Below, piece after piece: positions 8,419-16,454 of a stretch of DNA of 40,783 bases. Source of the stretch: Acidobacteriota bacterium (lineage in GTDB: Bacteria; Acidobacteriota; Blastocatellia; Pyrinomonadales; Pyrinomonadaceae); contig JAJPKD010000257.1 of the NCBI GenBank assembly GCA_021323895.1, positions 1-40,783 of the forward strand. The letters are read 5' to 3'. A program made the translations under genes and the position numbers. Numbering within the stretch: position 1 is the first letter of the stretch; every line of letters starts with the position of its first letter. A model generated the notes under the pieces. It saw only the letters and a program-made list of their open reading frames with translations. It made no database searches and was not told the DNA's origin.

Positions 8419-8568
8419 ATGGCTGACGAAAAGAAATGCGCGAATCCGGCATGCACTTGTCCACCCGCGGAAGATGGAAAGTATTGCAGTGCCTCATGCG
8501 AAGGTGCGGGCAAGACGATTGAACTCGATTGCGATTGCAGTCACGAAGCCTGTCAGGGAAATTTCTAA
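8419..8568 (+). CDS. Small bacterial metallothionein (SmtA/BmtA-like)
   Basis: A 49-residue protein with eight cysteines (7, 12, 14, 23, 27, 38, 40, 45) and one histidine (42). The order KCxxPxCxC, then YCSxxC, then CDCSHxxC matches bacterial metallothioneins that bind zinc or cadmium in a four-metal cluster. It has none of the long hydrophobic segments of a globular enzyme. A strong AGGAGG ribosome site (8408-8413) precedes the ATG. No metal regulator gene is adjacent. The VIT1 and GDT1 transporter genes a few kilobases away also point to metal handling, but a functional link is inference. Confidence 0.93.
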   Translation: MADEKKCANPACTCPPAEDGKYCSASCEGAGKTIELDCDCSHEACQGNF

Positions 8569-8580
8569 AAGCAGAGCACT

Positions 8581-8674
8581 AGCCGCAAGAAGGCACAAAA
8601 AGCACAAAGGGCGAGCGCGTTTTTGCAATTTCTTTTTGAGCCTTTTTGTGGCTTGTGCTTTTACTTTTGCGGCT
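8581..8674. repeat. Imperfect AGCCGCAA/TTGCGGCT palindrome
   Basis: The ends AGCCGCAA and TTGCGGCT are exact complements. The arms between them are rich in GCACAAAAAGCACAAAG on one side and CTTTTTGTG-GCTTGTGCTTTT on the other, so the 94 bases can fold into a long imperfect hairpin. It resembles the dispersed CGCAAAGAACGCAAAG-type elements seen between genes in Acidobacteria and relatives. Its right arm encodes the last few codons (KPQK and stop) of the adjacent TPR gene. It probably terminates both convergent genes. Confidence 0.6.
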
Positions 8675-9416
8675 TCGCGATGATCGTGGCGAGGCGTTGC
8701 GCGGCCAGCGGATCCAATTTCGCAAGTTGTTGCTGTTGCTCGCGCGCGTTCTTCACATCTCCCAACATCAAATAACTAATCGCTGAGTTGAAATAGAACG
8801 AAGGATCTTTCGGATTGAGGCTGATGGCTTTCTGATGAAAGGCGATGGCTTCGCGCGCGCGTCCTGATTTCGAAAGCGCGACCGCGAGGCTGTCATAGGC
8901 AAGCGGAAAGTCAGGATGGTCGCGAATTAAAATTCGATAGACGAACTCGGCGTACTTCATCTGACCCAGACGGTCGTAGGTCACGCCCATGTTGTAGCGC
9001 GCCTTCACGTAACTGCCGTCTAGGGCGACGGCTTGCTGAAAGGCGCCGAGCGCGATTTTGTATTGCTTCAATTCGCCGAGCGCTTCACCCAGATTATTTT
9101 GCGCTTCGGCAGAGTCGGGGTCGAAAGCGAGCGATTGCTTGTAGGCATTCGCCGCCTGCGCGAATCGGCCGCTCGCCATGTAGATGTTTCCCGCGTTGAG
9201 CATCGCTGCCGCAGCTATCCGCGGCGAACCTTTAGCGATGATCGCGATCGTTTCGTAAGCCTTGATCGCGTCTTCATAACGGTTTTGGGCTTCGGCGGTT
9301 TGCGCCACGCGGGTCAGGCGTTGCGCTTCTCGAACCGGATCGCCGGGTGCCTGCGCGGCAATGCTAACCGTCAGCGCCAGAATCATTAATGGAAGTAATC
9401 GGCCCATTTTGAGCAT
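8661..9416 (-). CDS. Exported TPR-repeat protein
   Basis: From the ATG at 9416 (a second candidate lies at 9407) the protein is 251 residues. It begins with a signal peptide ending near SIAAQ. The rest is a run of about six tetratricopeptide repeats, for example AEAQNNLGEALGELKQYKIA, VKARYNMGVTYDRLGQMKYA and PSFYFNSAISYLMLGDVKNA. Such proteins act as periplasmic assembly or interaction scaffolds; no partner can be named. The open frame extends upstream to 9635 but that part lacks a signal-peptide-like start. The gene is divergent from the beta-barrel gene. Confidence 0.82.
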   Translation of the reverse strand: MLKMGRLLPLMILALTVSIAAQAPGDPVREAQRLTRVAQTAEAQNRYEDAIKAYETIAIIAKGSPRIAAAAMLNAGNIYMASGRFAQAANAYKQSLAFDPDSAEAQNNLGEALGELKQYKIALGAFQQAVALDGSYVKARYNMGVTYDRLGQMKYAEFVYRILIRDHPDFPLAYDSLAVALSKSGRAREAIAFHQKAISLNPKDPSFYFNSAISYLMLGDVKNAREQQQQLAKLDPLAAQRLATIIAKPQK

Positions 9417-9580
9417 AGTGCGGGAGAAAATCGTTTTCCTGCGAGTCGAGGCCTCGCGCTCTACCCTTAACAAACAAGCAATCGCGCCGAAAATCTGGGA
9501 AATTGTCCCGATTGGTAGTATTAATGTAGCCGTAAAACGTATTTCTTCGACCAGTGACTTTACAAGGAGGCTTTTCCTCA

Positions 9581-10219
9581 ATGACGAGATCTTTTCTCTT
9601 GCTCCTGGTGGCATTGATTTGCGCGCCGGCGGCATTCGCCCAAAATCGCGAACCCTCGAAGTACGAATTTTACGTTGGTTACGCCTATGAACGCGCCGAC
9701 AATAACGCTGCCACGTGGGACAAGAACGGCAACGCGGCTTTCAATGGCAAGACCGTATTATTCGGCAGCGAGAAGCAGAGCTTCAACGGGTTCAATGCTG
9801 AGTTCAATCAGAACCTCACCCGGCACGTTGGTATCGTGACGGCCTTCGGTCTCACCTTCAATAACGATGGCTTCATGGATACGAAAACCGGGCGGCAGTT
9901 CGATGCACGCGTGAAGCGGTATGACCTGATGATCGGTCCACGTTACAACTGGCGGCTTGGCGGCGTTGCGCCGTTCGTGCATGGCCTGGCTGGCGTGACA
10001 CACATGCGCGCGAGCTTTGACGACACGCTTTCGCCACGACGCAGAGCTGATACCGCTTTTGCGATGGCCCTCGGCGGTGGTCTGGACATTCACGCCGGAG
10101 AGCACCTCGACATTCGCGCGATTCAGGTTGATTACTTGCCGACCTGGTTCAATAGCGAGCGTCAGGACAACATTCGCGTCGGCGCCGGTGTGAAGGTGAA
10201 GTTCGGACAGGATCCGTAA
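9581..10219 (+). CDS. Small outer-membrane beta-barrel protein
   Basis: The ATG at 9581 follows an AAGGAGG ribosome site (9564-9570) and opens a clear signal peptide (MTRSFLLLLVALICAPAAFAQ). The mature part of about 190 residues alternates aromatic and small residues in strands, with YEFYVGYAYERADN at the start and repeated GGGLDIHAGEHLDIRAIQVDYLP and VGAGVKVKFG strands near the end. This fits an eight-stranded OmpA/OmpW-like barrel. Conserved charged loop residues point to no specific ligand. The frame extends upstream to 9554, but that start is less likely. Confidence 0.82.
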   Translation: MTRSFLLLLVALICAPAAFAQNREPSKYEFYVGYAYERADNNAATWDKNGNAAFNGKTVLFGSEKQSFNGFNAEFNQNLTRHVGIVTAFGLTFNNDGFMDTKTGRQFDARVKRYDLMIGPRYNWRLGGVAPFVHGLAGVTHMRASFDDTLSPRRRADTAFAMALGGGLDIHAGEHLDIRAIQVDYLPTWFNSERQDNIRVGAGVKVKFGQDP

Positions 10220-10284
10220 ACTTCTCCGCAGTTGAAATCTGGTTTAGTGAATCGTGCGCTTCGTGATCTTCGCGGAGCGCACGA

Positions 10285-10998
10285 TTATGTTTGCAGGTTA
10301 CTTTCTGCCAGCGCTAGAAATTCTTTCGCCAGTTTTGGCCCAACGCCCTCGTCTTCATGTTTGAAGAAGATGAAGGCGTCGTTCCATTTTTGATCCTGCA
10401 CGCGTTTCATCCACGCAACCAGATCACTCGCTTCGTAATTGGTTTTCCGCAGACGCAAGTATCCCCAATCGGCGGTGCTGACGATTTCCGTTAGCGGCTT
10501 TTCGTCGGTGTCTGAAACGACACACGCGCAGTTCTTGCTTCGCAGCAAACCGAACACTTCGTCGTTGAACCAACTCTCGTGACGAAACTCGAACGCCGCG
10601 CGCTTGTCATTGGGAAGGAGCCCAAGGAAATCGCGCAGCCTCTCAGCGTCCTTCTTCGAATTTGGCGGAAGTTGAAACAGGATCACGCCCAGACGTTCAC
10701 CCAACAGCGCAGCAGTCTCGATCAAATATTTGGTTTCGTCCGCGCAGTTCTTCAAACGCTTGATGTGGGTAATGCGCTGGGTGGCTTTGACGGAGAAGCG
10801 AAAGTTTTCCGGGACTTGAACGCGCCAGTTCTCAACCATCGTGGGCTGGGGCAGGCGATAGAACGTGTTGTTGATTTCGACGGCGGGGAGGCGGCGCGAG
10901 TAATACGAGAGCATCTCTTTCGCCGGCAAGTCTTCAGGATAGAAATTTCCCTTCCACTCCTTATAGCTGTAGCCGCTGGTGCCGACGTGCAGGTTCAT
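10285..10998 (-). CDS. DUF72 (YecE-like) TIM-barrel protein
   Basis: The 237-residue protein opens with VGTSGYSYKEWKGNFYPE and continues with YYSRRLPAVEINNTFYRLP, FRFSVKATQRITH, GVILFQLPP, FEFRHESWF and WGYLRLRKTNY. All are signature segments of the DUF72/YecE family in the expected order, and length is normal. The fold is a TIM barrel; the biochemical role is not established. It is followed upstream, five bases away on the same strand, by two small conserved genes, suggesting a shared transcript. Confidence 0.92.
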   Translation of the reverse strand: MNLHVGTSGYSYKEWKGNFYPEDLPAKEMLSYYSRRLPAVEINNTFYRLPQPTMVENWRVQVPENFRFSVKATQRITHIKRLKNCADETKYLIETAALLGERLGVILFQLPPNSKKDAERLRDFLGLLPNDKRAAFEFRHESWFNDEVFGLLRSKNCACVVSDTDEKPLTEIVSTADWGYLRLRKTNYEASDLVAWMKRVQDQKWNDAFIFFKHEDEGVGPKLAKEFLALAESNLQT

Positions 10999-11002
10999 GC
11001 GG

Positions 11003-11236
11003 TTATGCCGCTGTCAGCAGAGCTTGCTCGACGCGGCGCGGGGGTCGAAGGGCGATAAAATAATCGGCGGGATAGAGATAATCCTCACCTTCATTGTCGA
11101 TAACGCGGATGTAATTCGATTTCGCAGCACTCTTATCCGGCAAGACCTGATAAATCCGCCTTGGAGTCAGCAAATCCGGGTCATCCGAAGTGATACAAAC
11201 CACAAACTTCGATTCGTCGCCACTCTTCTTGTTCAT
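11003..11236 (-). CDS. Small conserved hypothetical protein, SH3-like
   Basis: The protein of 77 residues starts at the ATG at 11236 (a TTG at 11248 would overlap the upstream stop). The text KFVVCITSDDPDLLTPRRIYQVLPDKSA ... IRVIDNEGEDYLYPADYFIAL is of a type I recognise from many unrelated bacterial genomes, always as a short protein of unknown function. The alternation suggests a small all-beta, SH3-like domain. It lies between the DUF72 gene and another small protein gene in the same direction. No function can be assigned. Confidence 0.8.
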   Translation of the reverse strand: MNKKSGDESKFVVCITSDDPDLLTPRRIYQVLPDKSAAKSNYIRVIDNEGEDYLYPADYFIALRPPRRVEQALLTAA

Positions 11237-11240
11237 ATTC

Positions 11241-11462
11241 TTAATCAAGATACCGCTTGATTCTCATCTTGCGCTTGCCGATGCCGTGCGCTTCGAACCA
11301 ATGTAGTTCGGCTAACCTAATCGTACCATCGAAGAGTCGCACGGTGGCAACTCGCTTCAACTTGCGCCAGCGGCTTCCTCCGTAACGTTTGCGCAAGATC
11401 GCACGAATCCTGACCCTTGGCCCGGCCGCGATCGTTTCAACGTCATGATTCTTCCCAGGATT
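11241..11462 (-). CDS. Small basic conserved protein, start codon not identifiable
   Basis: Between an in-frame stop at 11465-11463 and the TAA at 11243-11241 the minus strand encodes about 73 residues: VETIAAGPRVRIRAILRKRY, then GGSRWRKLKRVATVRLFDGT and LAELHWFEAHGIGKRKMRIK. The basic, beta-strand-rich composition looks like a real protein and not a random frame, and it is arranged head to tail with the next small gene (four-base gap). No ATG, GTG or TTG lies at its N-terminal end. An ATG at 11473 is in another frame, so either an unusual start (ATC/ATT) or a small indel is likely. Function unknown. Confidence 0.6.
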   Translation of the reverse strand, partial: NPGKNHDVETIAAGPRVRIRAILRKRYGGSRWRKLKRVATVRLFDGTIRLAELHWFEAHGIGKRKMRIKRYLD

Positions 11463-11483
11463 TCAAAGTGCATGGCATGCTGC

Positions 11484-12194
11484 TCACGAAATCGCCCGCG
11501 CAATCAGAAACGCCGCGCCCGCCGCCACGCTGCCAATCAGGGCCGTCTGCAAAGCGCTGCGCAGCGGACGCGTGCCGGTGAAGCGTCCCTTGATAAAGCC
11601 AAACACTAATAGTGCGAGCAACGTGCATCCAACTGAAAAAAGCAGGGCCGCCGTCACGCTCACATTTTTCACATACAGTGAAGCGATGTAGGGAGCCAGC
11701 GGAATCAGACCTCCAGCTACGTAAGAGAGTGCGATCGTCAGAGCGCTAACCAGGGCGCGTTTCGGATCGGGCTTTTCTAAACCGAGTTCGAAACGCATCA
11801 TGAAATCGACCCATTTCTGCGGATGCTTCGAGAGCGCTTCGACGATTGGCGCGCTCTCTTCCTTGCTGAGGCCGTAGGAAGTGAAAACCTGCTCGACTTC
11901 CTTCATCTCTTCTTCGGGTATTTCTTTGACTTCACGCTTTTCGCGCTCGCGTTCTTTAGCGTAGTGCTCCGCGTCGCTCTTGGCGGCGAGATATCCGCCC
12001 AGGCCCATCGCGATGGAACCCGCCGCAATTTCCGCGAGCCCAGCCGTCACGATGATGCCGGCGCTATTAATTGCTCCGGTCAATCCGGCGGCCAAAGCGA
12101 ATGGCACTGTCAATCCATCGGACATTCCAATCACGATGTCGCGAACAGTTTCGCCGGCGGTGAAGTGTTTCTCAGTGTGTCGAGTCTGTGGCAT
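11484..12194 (-). CDS. VIT1/CCC1-family Fe/Mn transporter
   Basis: The 236-residue protein has the VIT family layout: an N-terminal helix pair with VRDIVIGMSDGLTVPFALAAGLTGA, then GLAEIAAGSIAMGLGGYLAAKSDAEHY, a charged cytosolic segment rich in Glu (EREREKREVKEIPEEEMKEVEQ) that in this family forms the metal-binding domain, and three C-terminal membrane helices. VIT1 relatives move Fe2+ or Mn2+ out of the cytoplasm in exchange for protons. A GDT1-type transporter gene lies just upstream on the same strand, which suggests a metal-detoxification pair, probably for manganese. The metal cannot be fixed by sequence alone. Confidence 0.9.
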   Translation of the reverse strand: MPQTRHTEKHFTAGETVRDIVIGMSDGLTVPFALAAGLTGAINSAGIIVTAGLAEIAAGSIAMGLGGYLAAKSDAEHYAKEREREKREVKEIPEEEMKEVEQVFTSYGLSKEESAPIVEALSKHPQKWVDFMMRFELGLEKPDPKRALVSALTIALSYVAGGLIPLAPYIASLYVKNVSVTAALLFSVGCTLLALLVFGFIKGRFTGTRPLRSALQTALIGSVAAGAAFLIARAIS

Positions 12195-12205
12195 CGATTT
12201 CCCAG

Positions 12206-12222
12206 GCAGGCAAGATGCCTGC
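12206..12222. repeat. Short GCAGGC-aagat-GCCTGC palindrome
   Basis: A perfect six-pair hairpin with a five-base loop lies between the GDT1 and VIT1 genes. The GCAGGCAAGATGCCTGC string is of a type found scattered through Acidobacteria intergenic DNA. A second imperfect palindrome (GCCCGC...GGGCGC) follows within 25 bases. It may separate or attenuate transcription between the two transporters. Confidence 0.5.
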
Positions 12223-12251
12223 TAACCGCCCGCAGGATATGGGCGCTCCTG

Positions 12252-12524
12252 TCAGAACTTACCGATCAATATCAAAACGCCAATCACGATGAAAGCGGCG
12301 CCCGCTACGCGCTTAATCCATTCGAGCGGCAAGTAGTTGCCGAGGACGCTGCTGACAACAACTCCGATCGCCGACACCGCGGCCAGAGCCAGCGACGCCG
12401 CGATGAACACTTCCCATGGACGCTTCTTCTCAGCCGCCATGGTCATCGCCGCAATTTGGGTTTTGTCTCCCATCTCGGCCAAGAAAATTATTCCAAAAGT
12501 TGTCAGCAGTACGCGCCAATCCAT
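12252..12524 (-). CDS. GDT1/TMEM165 (UPF0016) family cation transporter, single-repeat form
   Basis: The protein has 90 residues and three predicted membrane helices. It carries the family signature EMGDKTQ (residues 17-23), in which the acidic residues bind the cation. Eukaryotic members carry the unit twice; short bacterial forms like this one work as dimers. Characterised members export Mn2+ or exchange Ca2+ or Mn2+ for protons. A GAGGA ribosome site lies seven bases ahead of the ATG. It is followed by the VIT1-type gene, giving a two-gene metal-transport unit. No Mn riboswitch (yybP-ykoY type) could be recognised upstream. Confidence 0.9.
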   Translation of the reverse strand: MDWRVLLTTFGIIFLAEMGDKTQIAAMTMAAEKKRPWEVFIAASLALAAVSAIGVVVSSVLGNYLPLEWIKRVAGAAFIVIGVLILIGKF

Positions 12525-12650
12525 AATTAGTCCTCGGAGCTAAGAAAAATTTGATCGTGCAAATCATGTAAGGCACAATTGCTCATCTGTCAACAGAATC
12601 GCGAACGCACCGCGCAAAATAAGTAATTTGCAGCATCAAGGGGTTCCTGC

Positions 12651-15600
12651 GTGGTAAAGCCTGCCAGAGAATTCGTCGGTACTGAACGATTCACGTTATT
12701 GCGCCGCCTGGGCACCGGTGGCATGGGCGTCGTGTACGAAGCGCACGATCGAAAAATGGACAAAGTCGTTGCGCTGAAAACGCTGACCCTTTCCGAAGCC
12801 GCGCACATTTATAGATTCAAACGAGAGTTCCGCACGCTGGCTGATGTATCGCATCCGAATCTGGTCACATTGTACGAGTTGATGTCCGAAGGCCAGAGCT
12901 GGTTCTTCACGATGGAACTCGTGAAGGGCGTGACCTTTATCCAATATGTCCGGCCCGGCTCAGTCGAAGCGCTCGACACTGATCACACCCTGCCGCGCGC
13001 AGCCCGCTCGTCGAAGGCCACCGACTCAGAAGCTGAAACTGAGATTTTCGATAGTTCAGTTTTCTCGTTCGAATCCCAACCTCGCGTGGCTTCGGATGAA
13101 GAAGCTTCGCTGGCCGCTTACCAATTGGACGAAAAGCGTTTGCGGCCGGCGCTGCGGCAACTGGCTGAAGGCGTAAATCGCCTGCATGAGTTGGGCAAAC
13201 TGCATCGTGACATCAAACCTTCGAACGTGCTCGTGACGGATGAAGGTCGCGTGGTGTTGCTCGACTTTGGGTTGGTTGAAGATATCAATCCTGAGATGCA
13301 TGAGACGCTGCTGGCCGGCACGCCGGATTACATGTCGCCGGAACAAGGCGCGCAGTCTCCGATTTCCAAAGCGAGCGACTGGTACAGCGTCGGGGTAATT
13401 CTTTATCAGGCGTTGACCGGACGACTGCCGTTTCGCGGTCGATTTTTTGAAGTGATGCTGCGCAAGCAAACGCGCGATCCAATCCAGCCGCGCGAGATCA
13501 ATCCGCACGTCCCGCGCGATCTAAACGAGCTTTGCCTGCGCCTCCTGCGTCGCGATCCGGAAGCACGACCAACCGGTCGCGAAGTGTTGCGGAGTCTCGG
13601 CGCGCATCGATCTGAAGTTCCAAGGTTGCAGCTTGCGCCGGCGCAAGTGTCCTTCATCGGGCGCGAGCGGCAGATGGCGGAACTCCATGATGCGTTTCGG
13701 GCGACGCGCGAAAATCAGTGCGTCACGGTCTTCATGCACGGTGTTTCCGGCATGGGCAAAACGACTTTGGCTCGCATCTTTCTCGATCAACTGAAAAAGA
13801 ACACGCGCAATGCTGTCGTTCTGCAAGGGCGCTGCTACGAACGCGAGTCAGTGCTTTACAAAGCGCTGGATGGCGTCGTCGATAGCCTGAGCAAACACCT
13901 CGCAACTCTGCGCCGCGCCAAGGCCGAAGCTTTCATGCCGCGCGATCGCGCCGCTCTCGCCCGGGTATTTCCGGTCATGCTTCAGGTGGATGCGATCTTC
14001 GAAGCCCGCAGCCGCCATCCGGAATCGATCGATTTGTTTACGTTGCGGCGTAAAGCTTTCGGCGCGCTGCGTGAGTTACTGACGCGCGTCGCGCTGCGCC
14101 AGCCGCTGGTGATTTGCATCGACGATTTGCAGTGGGCCGACGCGGACAGCATTTTTCTGCTCGAAGACTTGCTGCGCCCGCCCGATGCTCCGCCGCTTTT
14201 GCTCATCGCCGGTTTTCGATCCGAAGACACTGAAGAGAAGCCTTTTCTAAAACAGCTTCTCATGCAGACCGGCACTGATACCTGCCGCGAAGTTTTCATT
14301 GGTCCATTGCCCGGAGGCGAAGCGCGCGAGTTAACCCGATCGCTGCTGGCGGCGGCAAAGCTTGACGCCGAACCGCTGATCGAATCGATCGTCAATGAGG
14401 CCGGCGGCAGTCCGTTTCTGCTGGAACAACTCACGCATTACGGCATGATGAACGAGCGGGCGGCAACGACCGGCGTGTCTTTGGCCACGATGCTCGAAGA
14501 ACGCATTAAGCAGTTGCCGGCGGGCGCGCGCGAATTTCTCAACGTACTTGCCGTCGCGCGCCGTCCGGTTAATGAAGCCATCGCGCTGAGTGCGGCTGGC
14601 GTCGCCGGCGATGGGCCGTCGCTGCTGACGACTCTGCGCGGGGCGCAATTCGTACGGAGCAGCGGCACAGAATATGGCGTCGAGGTCTATCACGATCGAA
14701 TCGGCGAGACGCTGGCGTCGTTGCTTGATGAAGGCGAGCGCAAACAGATTCATCGCCGCCTGGCCCAAGCGATCGAAGCGCGCGGGCTCGACGATCCGGG
14801 AAGCTTGTATCAGGACTATCTCGGCGCGGGCGAAACCGATCGCGCGGCGTTGCATGCCGAAGCTGCCGCGAAAAAAGCCGCGACGGCGCTGGCGTTCGAT
14901 CGCGCGGCGCTCTACTTCCGGCGCGCCATTGAATTGAAACCCGAGGCGCCAAGCCTGGTCGAATTGAAGATTGGCTTGGGCGATGCACTCGCGAATGCGG
15001 GGCGTCCGGCTGAAGCCGCCGATGAATTTCTCGATGCGGCGAAATTGACTTCGTCGCGTCGCGCTCTCGAGTTGCGGCAACGCGCCGGCGCGCAACTCCT
15101 GATGGGTGGCCACATCGATGAAGGACTCGAAGTCTTTCGGATCGTCCTAGAGAGTGTGGGGTTGAAACTGGCGCGTGGCCCGAAGCGCGCGCTGCTGTCT
15201 CTCGTTTTGCGTCGATTGTGGATTCGACTGCGGGGCTTCGGATTCACCGAACGTGATGCCGCTTCGATTCCTGAAACCGATTTGCTGCGCATCGATACGT
15301 GCTGGGCTGTGGCCGCGGGCTTAGGCGTGGTTGATCTAATTCGCGGCGCGGATTTTCAGAGTTTACATCTGCTGTTGGCGCTGCCCGCGGGCGAGATTTC
15401 GCGGGTCGCGCGCGCAATGGCGTTTGAAGTAAGTCAGGCGGCGGCGCGGGGCGGTCCTGAGCGTGAGCATGTCGCCCGGCTTATGGAAAAAACCGAGGAG
15501 TTGGCCCAGCGCGCCGGCAATCCACAGGCGCGAGGCTTGGCAATCTGGGCGCGCGGCTTGAGCGCTTACCTGCTCGGGAATTGGAAGCAGGCTGCCGAAC

Positions 15601-16418
15601 TTTGCGAACGCGCCGCGGAGATCCTACGTGATGAATGCACAGGGGTGACCTGGGAGTTAGCGATCGCGAATCGTTTTATGCTGGCGGCGTTGTTGTACCT
15701 CGGTGACATGGTGGAAGTGTCGCGGCGTGTGCCACAGCTTCTGTCTGCGGCGTTAGATCAGGGAAACTTGTTTGCCGCAACCGATCTGCGCACGCGCTTG
15801 AATATGATCTGGCTGGCCGCGGACGATCCGACGCGCGCGCGCGACGAAGTGATCGCGGCGATGACCACCTGGCCGCGCCGCGGTTTTCATTTGCAGCACT
15901 ACACGTCGCTGGTAGCGCTGGCGCAAATTGAATTGTACACAGGCGATTACGAAGTCGCGTGGAAGCACGTCGAAGGCCAGCTTAAGCCGATCGAAAAATC
16001 TCTGCTCCTGCGCATCCAGGGTTTGCGGATCGACGCGACTCAGGTGCGCGCCCGTTTGGCCTTGGCGAGTGCCGTCGGGGATCAAAAGCAACGTCGTCTG
16101 CAACTCGCGGAAAAGCTGGCGACGAAAATCGAGCGCGAGAACATGGCTTACGCGACGCCGATGGCGACGCTCATTCGCGCCGGGGTCGCGAAGAAACGCG
16201 GAGACGAAGCCAGGGCAGTTAAGCACTTAGAGGATGCCTTGCAGAATTTCGAAGCTTCAAACATGCAATTGTACGCCGCGGTTACTCGTCGCCGATTGGG
16301 CGAACTAATCGGTGGCGACCAGGGCCGTGAGCTGCTCGCCAAATCGGATCGCTGGATGGCGAGACAAATGATCAAGAACCCGGCGAAGATGACGAATCTA
16401 TTGGCGCCGGGATTCTAA
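12651..16418 (+). CDS. Ser/Thr protein kinase fused to AAA/NACHT-like ATPase and TPR region
   Basis: The 1255-residue cytosolic protein has a Hanks-type kinase domain: Gly-loop GTGGMGVVYE (21-30), Lys43, HRDIKPSN (185-192), DFG (205-207) and SPEQ (229-232). All catalytic residues are present. An insertion of about 55 residues (103-158), rich in Ser, Asp and Glu, splits the kinase lobes. A predicted-ATPase domain follows, with Walker A GVSGMGKT (364-371) and Walker B LVICIDDLQWAD (486-497). The C-terminal half is helical and TPR-like. The order matches large kinase-ATPase regulators of Acidobacteria, Myxobacteria and Cyanobacteria. The target is unknown. Translation probably starts at a GTG. 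It is followed 36 bases later by xseA. Confidence 0.93.
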   Translation: MVKPAREFVGTERFTLLRRLGTGGMGVVYEAHDRKMDKVVALKTLTLSEAAHIYRFKREFRTLADVSHPNLVTLYELMSEGQSWFFTMELVKGVTFIQYVRPGSVEALDTDHTLPRAARSSKATDSEAETEIFDSSVFSFESQPRVASDEEASLAAYQLDEKRLRPALRQLAEGVNRLHELGKLHRDIKPSNVLVTDEGRVVLLDFGLVEDINPEMHETLLAGTPDYMSPEQGAQSPISKASDWYSVGVILYQALTGRLPFRGRFFEVMLRKQTRDPIQPREINPHVPRDLNELCLRLLRRDPEARPTGREVLRSLGAHRSEVPRLQLAPAQVSFIGRERQMAELHDAFRATRENQCVTVFMHGVSGMGKTTLARIFLDQLKKNTRNAVVLQGRCYERESVLYKALDGVVDSLSKHLATLRRAKAEAFMPRDRAALARVFPVMLQVDAIFEARSRHPESIDLFTLRRKAFGALRELLTRVALRQPLVICIDDLQWADADSIFLLEDLLRPPDAPPLLLIAGFRSEDTEEKPFLKQLLMQTGTDTCREVFIGPLPGGEARELTRSLLAAAKLDAEPLIESIVNEAGGSPFLLEQLTHYGMMNERAATTGVSLATMLEERIKQLPAGAREFLNVLAVARRPVNEAIALSAAGVAGDGPSLLTTLRGAQFVRSSGTEYGVEVYHDRIGETLASLLDEGERKQIHRRLAQAIEARGLDDPGSLYQDYLGAGETDRAALHAEAAAKKAATALAFDRAALYFRRAIELKPEAPSLVELKIGLGDALANAGRPAEAADEFLDAAKLTSSRRALELRQRAGAQLLMGGHIDEGLEVFRIVLESVGLKLARGPKRALLSLVLRRLWIRLRGFGFTERDAASIPETDLLRIDTCWAVAAGLGVVDLIRGADFQSLHLLLALPAGEISRVARAMAFEVSQAAARGGPEREHVARLMEKTEELAQRAGNPQARGLAIWARGLSAYLLGNWKQAAELCERAAEILRDECTGVTWELAIANRFMLAALLYLGDMVEVSRRVPQLLSAALDQGNLFAATDLRTRLNMIWLAADDPTRARDEVIAAMTTWPRRGFHLQHYTSLVALAQIELYTGDYEVAWKHVEGQLKPIEKSLLLRIQGLRIDATQVRARLALASAVGDQKQRRLQLAEKLATKIERENMAYATPMATLIRAGVAKKRGDEARAVKHLEDALQNFEASNMQLYAAVTRRRLGELIGGDQGRELLAKSDRWMARQMIKNPAKMTNLLAPGF

Positions 16419-16454
16419 CGGCTGTGTTAGCATCGCAAACGAACAACTAAGCCA

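Noticed and set aside
8116-8497. Minus-strand open frames across the metallothionein region
   Set aside because: They overlap the methyltransferase and metallothionein genes in other frames and lack protein-like composition.
12525-12650. A manganese (yybP-ykoY) riboswitch ahead of the GDT1-like gene
   Set aside because: The leader lacks the conserved loops of that class; only an ordinary ribosome site is visible.
13056-15292. Several long minus-strand open frames inside the kinase gene
   Set aside because: They are antisense shadows caused by high GC; the plus-strand protein has complete kinase and ATPase motifs.
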